Shown: positions 5,854 to 11,332 of the stretch, one piece after another | Position numbering within the stretch: the stretch's first letter is position 1 | How the letters are laid out: the number at the start of each line of letters is the position of its first letter | Assembly: GCA_905373425.1 (NCBI GenBank) | Contig: CAJPST010000064.1 | Span: forward strand, 1 to 11,332 | DNA length: 11,332 nucleotides | Direction of reading: 5' to 3' | DNA from: an uncultured Mesocricetibacter sp. | GTDB taxonomy: Bacteria; Pseudomonadota; Gammaproteobacteria; Enterobacterales; Pasteurellaceae | Notes under the pieces: model-generated | What the model was told of the DNA's origin: nothing | Seen by the model: only the letters and a program-made list of their open reading frames with translations | Database searches by the model: none | Position numbers and translations under genes: made by a program

Positions 5854-6603
5854 TTATCCTTTCTGCGCTACCAGCGCTTGTAACAATGTGGCATTGTCCG
5901 CACGTGGTGCAATCACAATTTTCTCAAAGCCGTACCATGTGGCTAAATTAGCAATTCGTCGGCTCACTGTAATTAATTGACAGCTTTTAATCCAATTATG
6001 TTCGCTTTTTGGAACAAAATCCATAAGTGCGGTTAAAATTTCCACACTGGTTACTACAACCGTGTTGATTCCCGCGCGTTTACATAAGTCGGTTTGCTCT
6101 TCATTATCGTAACTAATCGGTTCACGTTGATAACACTCGATCACTTCCAATGTTGCTCCGCGAGCTTTTACCTGCTCGGAAAACAATTCACGTCCACGAT
6201 TACCACGTAATAACAATACGGTTTTCCCCGCCAATTGTTGCATTGGCGGCAATTTCAACAAGCCTTCGCTGTTTTCTTCACCGAAAGGATAAATCATCGG
6301 TTGTTCACATTCACTTGAAAAGCACTCTGCGGTACCCTGCCCAACGGCAAAGTAATGTAGATCGCTACGCCAACGAAAACCTGTGTCCATCAGGGTTTGA
6401 TTGGCATATTGCACTACACTTTTCGACACCAGCACCACATAGTCACCTGCTTTGAGACTGTTGATTTTATTCGGTAACTCATTTAATTCCCGTCCCGGAG
6501 TAATCGAGAAGAATGGTAAATGAATGGTGGCGATGCCCGCTTTGTTGAGCATTTCCTGTAATTGTTTCCCCCGTTCGTCAGGGCGGGTAATTAACACTGC
6601 CAT
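5854..6603 (-). CDS. hemD: Uroporphyrinogen-III synthase
   Basis: This 249-residue cytoplasmic enzyme cyclises the linear hydroxymethylbilane made by HemC while inverting ring D, giving uroporphyrinogen III, the branch point to haem, sirohaem and cobalamin. The family is poorly conserved, but its expected pieces are present: the opening VLITRP (3-8); the first-domain strand YVVLVSKSVVQYA (55-67); the inter-domain segment KTVLLLRGNRGRELF (127-141); the second-domain VVVTSVEIL (182-190); and the C-terminal pattern ITVSRRIANLATWYGFEKIVIAPRADNATLLQAL (211-244). The length matches E. coli HemD (246). The start ATG 6601-6603 is preceded by AAGGA 9-10 bases upstream. It lies 41 bp after hemC and 27 bp before hemX, consistent with one operon. 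The assignment rests on motifs plus gene order. Confidence 0.95.
   Translation of the reverse strand: MAVLITRPDERGKQLQEMLNKAGIATIHLPFFSITPGRELNELPNKINSLKAGDYVVLVSKSVVQYANQTLMDTGFRWRSDLHYFAVGQGTAECFSSECEQPMIYPFGEENSEGLLKLPPMQQLAGKTVLLLRGNRGRELFSEQVKARGATLEVIECYQREPISYDNEEQTDLCKRAGINTVVVTSVEILTALMDFVPKSEHNWIKSCQLITVSRRIANLATWYGFEKIVIAPRADNATLLQALVAQKG
6025..6033 (+). repeat. DNA uptake sequence core inside hemD
   Basis: Exact AAGTGCGGT; on the coding strand it encodes TAL in the segment EILTALMDF. Confidence 0.9.
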
Positions 6604-6644
6604 TCGTTGTTATCCTTAGGTTAAATAAAGAACTTTAGCAAAAA

Positions 6645-7574
6645 TCAGTGGTAGGCAGCCTGTAAGATTTTATCGGCCCCCTGTTCTAATAGTTGTTGTC
6701 CGACTTGTACGCCTAAAACTTCGGCATTTTCGACCGCACTTTTCCCTTCCGCACGAATAATCTTTGAACCGTCCAAAGCTCCGACTAATGCACGTAGATA
6801 AATTTGATTATCTTGTAACACGGCATAACCCCCGATCGGCACCTGACAACCACCTTGTAAATGATTATTCATTGCCCGTTCGGCAAGTACGCAAGCTGTG
6901 GTTTGTACATCGGCAAGCGGCACCAAGAGTCGTTTTACCCGCTCATCATTACTACGGCATTCGATACCTACGGCTCCTTGCCCCGCTGCTGGCAGTGAGG
7001 TTTCCACATCAATAAAAGACGCTATGCGTTGTTGCAATTCCAAACGAATTAAACCGGCTGCCGCTAAAATAATGGCATCATAATCGCCGTTATCCAGCTT
7101 ACTCAAACGTGTGCCTACATTACCCCGCAAAGACTGAATATCAAGGTCAGGACGCAATTGTTTTAACTGACACTGACGACGCAAACTCGAGGTACCGACT
7201 CGTGCGCCTTGCGGTAATTCAGCCAGACAGCGGTAACGGTTTGAAACAAAAGCATCACGTGGATCTTCGCGTTTACAAATTACGTTCAACTCTAAACCAG
7301 CGGGGAACTGCATTGGTACATCTTTCATCGAATGTACCGCAATATCTGCTTCACCACTCAGTAGTGCGTTTTCTAATTCTTTGACGAACAACCCTTTACC
7401 GCCGATCTTTGCCAGTGGCGTATCCAAAATTACATCGCCTTTGGTTATCAGCGGTACGAGTTCCACCGTTAATTCCGGGTAAATCTGAATTAAACGTTCC
7501 TTCACATAATTCGCTTGCCATAATGCCAATGGGCTTCGGCGGGTTGCTATCTTTAGGGTTTGATTTTTGTTCAT
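6645..7574 (-). CDS. hemC: Porphobilinogen deaminase (hydroxymethylbilane synthase)
   Basis: This 309-residue cytoplasmic enzyme joins four porphobilinogen units head to tail into hydroxymethylbilane. Clear signatures, in order: KIATRRSPLALWQANYVKERL (8-28); the substrate loop TKGDVILDTPLAKIGGKGLFVKELE (44-68); HSMKDVP (81-87) with the catalytic aspartate D85; GTSSLRRQCQL (127-137); LRGNVGTRLSKLD (149-161); QGAVGIECR (199-207); and LQGGCQVPIG (239-248), where C243 is the attachment site of the dipyrromethane cofactor. Length and motifs agree with E. coli HemC. The ATG at 7572-7574 has only a weak ribosome site: an AGGA lies about 20 bases upstream, too far for good pairing. It is the first gene of hemCDXY and is divergent from cyaA, an arrangement also found in enteric bacteria. 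An uptake core in the 3' part encodes SAV. Confidence 0.98.
   Translation of the reverse strand: MNKNQTLKIATRRSPLALWQANYVKERLIQIYPELTVELVPLITKGDVILDTPLAKIGGKGLFVKELENALLSGEADIAVHSMKDVPMQFPAGLELNVICKREDPRDAFVSNRYRCLAELPQGARVGTSSLRRQCQLKQLRPDLDIQSLRGNVGTRLSKLDNGDYDAIILAAAGLIRLELQQRIASFIDVETSLPAAGQGAVGIECRSNDERVKRLLVPLADVQTTACVLAERAMNNHLQGGCQVPIGGYAVLQDNQIYLRALVGALDGSKIIRAEGKSAVENAEVLGVQVGQQLLEQGADKILQAAYH
6733..6741 (-). repeat. DNA uptake sequence core inside hemC (ACCGCACTT on +)
   Basis: Exact core; here the coding strand reads AAGTGCGGT, encoding SAV in GKSAVEN near the C-terminus. Confidence 0.9.
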
Positions 7575-7602
7575 TATTATAGTGTTAATTGTTCCTAGTT
7601 AG

Positions 7603-7630
7603 CCTATATCCTACCATTATTGAATGTAAA
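7603..7630 (-). promoter_or_regulatory. Candidate hemC promoter
   Basis: On the minus strand TTTACA (complement of 7625-7630) and TATAGG (complement of 7603-7608) are separated by 16 bp. This would start transcription about 20-25 bases before the hemC ATG. The -35 is good, the -10 only fair. A perfect TATAAT (complement of 7576-7581) abuts the start codon but has no -35 partner. Confidence 0.3.
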
Positions 7631-7730
7631 TGTCAGTGGGGAATTTACGCTGCAATTAAGGATGCTATTGCTGGGTTTTCGAGGATTTTAACAAAAGCTA
7701 TGGCGGGTGTTTTATCAAGTTTCATCTAAA

Positions 7731-7739
7731 AAGTGCGGT
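7731..7739 (+). repeat. DNA uptake sequence core, extended form
   Basis: Exact AAGTGCGGT preceded by A residues and followed by T-rich blocks (TGGTTTTCGGTTTATTTT), close to the extended Haemophilus-type uptake consensus. Confidence 0.93.
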
Positions 7740-7797
7740 TGGTTTTCGGTTTATTTTGTTGTGTCGGATTTGGTTTACGGGCAGGCAATAATCAGAT

Positions 7798-7826
7798 TTG
7801 CATTCAGCCTGTGCAAGTGATAGAGT
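7798..7826 (+). promoter_or_regulatory. Candidate cyaA promoter with extended -10
   Basis: TTGCAT (7798-7803), a 17-bp spacer, then TAGAGT (7821-7826) preceded by TGA, which fits the extended -10 pattern TGnTAtaaT. The predicted 5' leader would be about 40 bases. A further -10-like TATCAT lies at 7838-7843 without a clear -35. It is a plausible but weak promoter. Confidence 0.3.
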
Positions 7827-7871
7827 AACGCAAAATTTATCATACAGCATCAAATAATATCAGAGTTTTAC

Positions 7872-10418
7872 TTGAGCTACGATCTTGAATTTGCCAAGCA
7901 GCAAAACATGGATCTTGAACGCTTTCGCACTGTCCGCGCTCTATCTGGAACGAGCGAGGAATTCCGCCATGTTTTTCAGTTGTTGGCATTGCTATTACAT
8001 TGCAATCATCCAAAATTACCGGGCTATATAAAAGAAGCGCCGGCGGGGATCTGTGGCTTTGAATTATCCGCCTATCAACAACAGTATCTTACTGATAACT
8101 TTCCGCACATTGATTTTTCACAAAACATCGGTTTTTCCGACCGCTCTTTTAATGCTATTAACGGTGTTTATGTTATGGGTAGCATTTCTTCCATTTGTCA
8201 AACTGCATCGTCAGATTTGGATATTTGGGTGTGTCATCGGGAAGATTTGAATTTTTTTGAACGTAATCTATTGTTACAAAAATCCCTCGCGCTACAAAGC
8301 TGGGCAAAGCAATTTGAAGTGGATATCAATCTGTTCTTGATGGATCAAGAGCATTTCCGCCATTTTGGTTATGCCGATACGCTAACGACCGAAAATTGCG
8401 GTTCAACCCAATATATGTTGTTACTGGATGAATTTTACCGTTCCGTCATTCGCTTAGCAGGTAAGCCTTTGTTGTGGCTACATTTGTGGGTGGATGATGA
8501 GAAAGATTACGAAACTGAAGTCGAATATCTGGTACAAAATAATATAATCAATTTGCAGGATTGGGTGGATTTTGGCGGTTTGGGCGCACTCTCCGCTAAC
8601 GAATATTTCGGCGCAAGCCTTTGGCAGCTGTATAAAGGCATTGACGCACCTTATAAATCGGCAATTAAAATTTTGTTGTTGGAAGCTTATTCGTGGGAAT
8701 ATCCAAATACTAATCTGATTGCGCGTGATTTCAAATGGCATTTGTTAGTGGAGCAAACAGAGGATCATCATTTTGACCCTTATTTGGCGATGTTGGAACG
8801 CGTAACCGTCTATTTAACCCATTTAAAAGATTTCCGTCGATTGGATTTTGCACGTCGCTGTTTATATCTAAAAGCCAGCGAAGATTTATGGTATCTGCGA
8901 GACAAAAGCTGGCGTTTTGATTTACTGGAGGAGCTGGTACGCGAGTGGAATTGGTCGGAAGATATTATCGATGATTTGAATAATAGACCATTTTGGAAGA
9001 TCAAACGGGTAAAACAAACTTACAACGATGTTGTGCAAATTTTGATGCTAAGTTACCGAAATTTGGTCAATTTTGCCCGTAAATATAAAGTAGATGCCAA
9101 AATCATTCCACAGGATGTTAATATTCTATCGCGTAAATTATATACCGCTTTTGAAGAACTACCGGGTAAAGTTACGCTGTTGAATCCACAAATTTCCTCT
9201 GATTTGTCTGAACAGCACTTGACATTTATTGAGGCATGTTCCGATCGTGCAGTAAAAAAAGGTTGGTATATAATCAATCAGTTGCCCGAATATACGGGCT
9301 TTTCGCGTGAGCGTTATATTGAGTACAATCCGAATTTATGTAAATTGGTGGCATGGGCGTATTTTAACGGTTTGCTGACCGTAAACACACAGTTACATAT
9401 TTTCAGCCCGAATGTTGCTCATATCAAATTAAGCGAATTTGTAACCGATTTGCGTTTGTTTTTTCCGCGTAATACCTCGCCGGCAACTAATGACGAACTG
9501 AATCATCCATGTGAAATTCGCAATTTGGTGGTGGCAGTGAATTTGGTAAATGACCCAACCGAGAAACTGTTGGAGGTCAAATCCAGTATTCAGCAAAGCG
9601 ATTTGTTTAGCTTTGGCCCGAATGAAGAAAGTCTGGTTGGCAGTATTGATCTGATTTATCGTAATTTGTGGAATGAAATTCGCACGCTTCATTTTGAAGG
9701 TCCTAACGCCATTTTACTTGCCTTTAAGGTGTTGTCGAACAAAATTCATCGAGGTGCCGCTTCCCCGCAATCGGTCAATGTATTTTGCTACAGCCTACAT
9801 TATCGCAATGCTTTGCGTAATTTGGTTTCTTCGTTGGTTGATAAATGCATTTGTATGCAATCGGACGGTTTTTTATCATCGAAAAGTGGTAATGTGTTGC
9901 GTGTTGCCGGTAAAAACTGGAAATTTTTCTTTGAAGAGCGGGGTATTAGTATGCAGGAAATTCCCCAGCACTTAACGCCCGAAGAGAAAATTCTAGACAA
10001 CTCCGTTGATATAAAACTCACGGAAAAACGACCGCACTTTAATAACACTAATCTGTTGCAATCGCGTAAACATTATCCTTATGAAATTGATGCCTTTGCC
10101 AGCGAAGGTTTTTTACAGTTCTTTTTTGAAGACAATGATGATGGTTCTTTTAATGTGTATATTTTAGATGAAGCCAACCATTTGGAAATTTACCGTAAAT
10201 GCGAAGGCGGGAAAGAACAAAAAATCAGCGAAATTAATCATATTTACAGCACATCGGGCAATGGTGATAATCCGTATAAAATTGTACAACGTAATTTCAA
10301 TTATCCGCAATTTTACCAACTATTACCACAAGAGGTTGGTGTAAAAATAGTCCCTTTCTATCGTAAAAATAACTATAATGGCGTAGCGTCATCGCAAAGT
10401 TTGCTCTATAATACCTGA
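7872..10418 (+). CDS. cyaA: Class I adenylate cyclase
   Basis: This 848-residue enzyme makes cAMP from ATP, the signal for CRP. In Pasteurellaceae cAMP-CRP also governs competence, so it is linked to the uptake sequences. The N-terminal catalytic half carries MGSISSICQTASSDLDIWVC (102-121), the nucleotidyltransferase-like motif with metal-binding D115 and D117; then CGSTQYMLLLDEFYRSVIRLAGK, EYFGASLWQLYKGID, LLLEAYSWEYPN, and RKLYTAFEELPGKVTLLNPQIS. The C-terminal regulatory part contains SFGPNEESLVGSIDLIYRNLWNEIRTLHF and ASEGFLQFFFEDNDDGSFNVYILDE. Length equals E. coli CyaA (848). I start at TTG 7872-7874: from there the first 22 residues align without gaps to my recollection of the E. coli N-terminus, which also uses UUG. 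The first in-frame ATG (7908-7910) would remove 12 conserved-position residues. An AGAG motif 6-7 bases upstream is a weak ribosome site. No frameshift is seen. Confidence 0.97.
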   Translation: MSYDLEFAKQQNMDLERFRTVRALSGTSEEFRHVFQLLALLLHCNHPKLPGYIKEAPAGICGFELSAYQQQYLTDNFPHIDFSQNIGFSDRSFNAINGVYVMGSISSICQTASSDLDIWVCHREDLNFFERNLLLQKSLALQSWAKQFEVDINLFLMDQEHFRHFGYADTLTTENCGSTQYMLLLDEFYRSVIRLAGKPLLWLHLWVDDEKDYETEVEYLVQNNIINLQDWVDFGGLGALSANEYFGASLWQLYKGIDAPYKSAIKILLLEAYSWEYPNTNLIARDFKWHLLVEQTEDHHFDPYLAMLERVTVYLTHLKDFRRLDFARRCLYLKASEDLWYLRDKSWRFDLLEELVREWNWSEDIIDDLNNRPFWKIKRVKQTYNDVVQILMLSYRNLVNFARKYKVDAKIIPQDVNILSRKLYTAFEELPGKVTLLNPQISSDLSEQHLTFIEACSDRAVKKGWYIINQLPEYTGFSRERYIEYNPNLCKLVAWAYFNGLLTVNTQLHIFSPNVAHIKLSEFVTDLRLFFPRNTSPATNDELNHPCEIRNLVVAVNLVNDPTEKLLEVKSSIQQSDLFSFGPNEESLVGSIDLIYRNLWNEIRTLHFEGPNAILLAFKVLSNKIHRGAASPQSVNVFCYSLHYRNALRNLVSSLVDKCICMQSDGFLSSKSGNVLRVAGKNWKFFFEERGISMQEIPQHLTPEEKILDNSVDIKLTEKRPHFNNTNLLQSRKHYPYEIDAFASEGFLQFFFEDNDDGSFNVYILDEANHLEIYRKCEGGKEQKISEINHIYSTSGNGDNPYKIVQRNFNYPQFYQLLPQEVGVKIVPFYRKNNYNGVASSQSLLYNT
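10031..10039 (-). repeat. DNA uptake sequence core inside cyaA (ACCGCACTT on +)
   Basis: Exact core; it encodes RPHF in the variable linker TEKRPHFNNTN of the regulatory domain. Confidence 0.9.
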
Positions 10419-10448
10419 GTATCTTAGTAAAGAATATGGTGAAAGAAA

Positions 10449-11081
10449 ATGACTGATAAAATCAAAATTTTAATTATCGATGATCATCCATTAATGCGCC
10501 GCGGAATAAAACAATTAATTGAATTAGAAAAGAATTTCGAGGTTGTTGGTGATGCGGGAAGCGGTAATGAAGGCATAGCGTTGGCGTTAAAAACGCAGCC
10601 TGATTTAATTATTCTCGACTTAAATATGAAAGGGTTATCGGGATTAGACACATTAAAATCTTTACGTAATGAAGATGTGGATGCCCGAATTGTGATTTTA
10701 ACCGTATCAGATGCCAAAAATGATATTTTCGCGTTAATTGATGCCGGTGCAGATGGTTACTTATTAAAAGATACCGAGCCGGATACTTTACTCGGTCAAA
10801 TTAAACAAATTGCCCAAGGTGAAGTAATTCTAAGTGATTCGATTAAAGACTTATTACTGGAACGTTCTTCATCACAAGATCCGATTCATGCTTTAACCGA
10901 TCGGGAAATGGATGTATTGCAATTAATCGCCAAAGGTTTATCAAATAAACAAATTGCTGCGCAGTTATTTATTTCGGAAGAAACTGTGAAAGTGCATATT
11001 CGTAATTTACTGCGTAAATTAAACGTTCATTCACGCGTTGCCGCCACAGTGCTATATTTGAATACAAAAGGGCATTCGTAG
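10449..11081 (+). CDS. narP: Nitrate/nitrite response regulator NarP
   Basis: This 210-residue NarL/FixJ-type response regulator has a receiver domain (about 5-120) with the acidic pair D11/D12, phospho-acceptor D57 (LIILDLNMKGLSG), T85 (ILTVSDA) and K107 (GYLLKDTEP). A LuxR-type helix-turn-helix follows (about 145-208: ALTDREMDVLQLIAKGLSNKQIAAQLFISEETVKVHIRN). The stretches DDHPLMRRGIKQL, LNMKGLSGLDTL, FALIDAGADGYLLKD and TVKVHIRNLLRKLNV match NarP/NarL of enterics, and NarP is the member known in Haemophilus, where it is activated by the sensor NarQ and controls anaerobic respiration genes. No sensor gene is in the window. The ATG has GGTGA 8 bases upstream. It lies 30 bp after cyaA with no terminator between, so co-transcription is likely. 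NarL cannot be strictly excluded by eye. Confidence 0.93.
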   Translation: MTDKIKILIIDDHPLMRRGIKQLIELEKNFEVVGDAGSGNEGIALALKTQPDLIILDLNMKGLSGLDTLKSLRNEDVDARIVILTVSDAKNDIFALIDAGADGYLLKDTEPDTLLGQIKQIAQGEVILSDSIKDLLLERSSSQDPIHALTDREMDVLQLIAKGLSNKQIAAQLFISEETVKVHIRNLLRKLNVHSRVAATVLYLNTKGHS

Positions 11082-11117
11082 TATTTTTAATTCAACCAAC
11101 AGTAAATAGTAGAAAAC

Positions 11118-11155
11118 AAAAAACACCGATTGAATTTTTTCGATCGGTGTTTTCT
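11118..11155 (+). terminator. Rho-independent terminator after narP
   Basis: AAAACACCGAT (11120-11130) pairs with ATCGGTGTTTT (11143-11153), an 11-bp perfect stem with a 12-nt loop, then CTTTAAT. The left side is A-rich (AAAACAAA), so it could also terminate transcripts arriving on the minus strand. It lies about 38 bp after the narP stop. Confidence 0.87.
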
Positions 11156-11332
11156 TTAATGTAGCTAATCAGTTCAATAACATTTTTTTATATTCCGACA
11201 CTTGTTGGCGAACAGAACAATACAAAAACTGTCTATCTCATTGTCTTCTCTCAATTAAAAAAACAAAATTTTACGAAGATAACCAAATCCCCAATTACAG
11301 CGAGTTTTTCCGATAAATTTACATTGCTAAGC
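11156..11332. other. Tail without a supportable gene
   Basis: This A/T-rich stretch has no reading frame of useful length with a start and ribosome site on either strand. Short minus-strand runs (for example one ending EYKKMLLN and TGA near 11170) have a natural-looking composition but are too short and interrupted to identify. It could be the remains of a gene or simple spacer. Confidence 0.5.

Larger units (their letters stand above)
7575..7871. other. Divergent hemC-cyaA regulatory gap
   Basis: These 297 bp hold the two promoters and an uptake core. A reading frame from TTG 7589 to TAA 7727-7729 (46 codons, its last third resembling an amphipathic helix) is open on the + strand but lacks a ribosome site and a convincing start. 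I found no convincing full CRP palindrome (TGTGA-N6-TCACA). Confidence 0.5.

Noticed and set aside
7576..7581. Perfect TATAAT on the minus strand next to the hemC start
   Set aside because: It would start transcription inside the coding region and has no -35 element at proper spacing.
7805..7830. CRP-like site TGTGCAAGTGATAGAG before cyaA
   Set aside because: Only the left half resembles TGTGA; the right half does not match TCACA. Not enough to call a site.
11156..11332. Possible minus-strand gene remnant after narP
   Set aside because: Several short runs exist in different frames, each broken by stops, with no recognisable motif. Could be chance.
1..11332. Insertion sequences, CRISPR arrays, tRNA or rRNA genes, phage or defence genes
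   Set aside because: I saw no regularly spaced repeats, no transposase or phage motifs, and no tRNA or rRNA signatures. Recurring words are explained by uptake sequences.

Overview
The window looks like chromosomal DNA of a Pasteurellaceae bacterium of the Haemophilus/Aggregatibacter/Pasteurella branch. The main clue is the 9-bp DNA uptake core AAGTGCGGT: I count 12 exact copies on the two strands, several followed by A/T-rich tracts. The proteins (ProS, HemC/D/X/Y, class I CyaA, NarP, EF-Tu) fit a gammaproteobacterium. The fairly low GC and the uptake-site type would suit Aggregatibacter, but the species is an inference.

Layout: (1) 1-50, the last codons of tuf (+) with its terminator. (2) 51-642, a gene-poor stretch holding an inverted uptake-sequence hairpin and, on the minus strand, the decayed C-terminal end of a PstS-like phosphate-binding protein. 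(3) 643-972 (-), an EmrE-type SMR drug exporter. (4) 1037-2752 (-), proS, separated from the exporter by a hairpin of two inverted uptake sequences. (5) 2753-3086, a 334-bp gap whose clear terminator faces the + strand although both neighbours are on the minus strand, which suggests a small + transcript. (6) 3087-7574 (-), the hemC-hemD-hemX-hemY cluster. (7) 7575-7871, the divergent regulatory gap. (8) 7872-10418 (+), cyaA, apparently starting at UUG. (9) 10449-11081 (+), narP, 30 bp behind cyaA with no terminator between them, followed by a strong hairpin terminator. (10) 11156-11332, no gene I can support.

Functionally, HemC and HemD carry out consecutive steps from porphobilinogen to uroporphyrinogen III. 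HemX and HemY are membrane-anchored companions of uncertain biochemical role encoded in the same cluster. CyaA makes cAMP and NarP is a nitrate/nitrite response regulator, so the divergent unit pairs two global respiratory and catabolic regulators next to the haem cluster. ProS charges tRNA-Pro.

Most of the window is conserved housekeeping DNA. I do not see a clear new multi-gene system. The items most worth a second look are the orphan + strand transcription unit between hemY and proS, the uptake sequences arranged as hairpins at transcript ends, the PstS-like relic, and the cyaA-narP arrangement.
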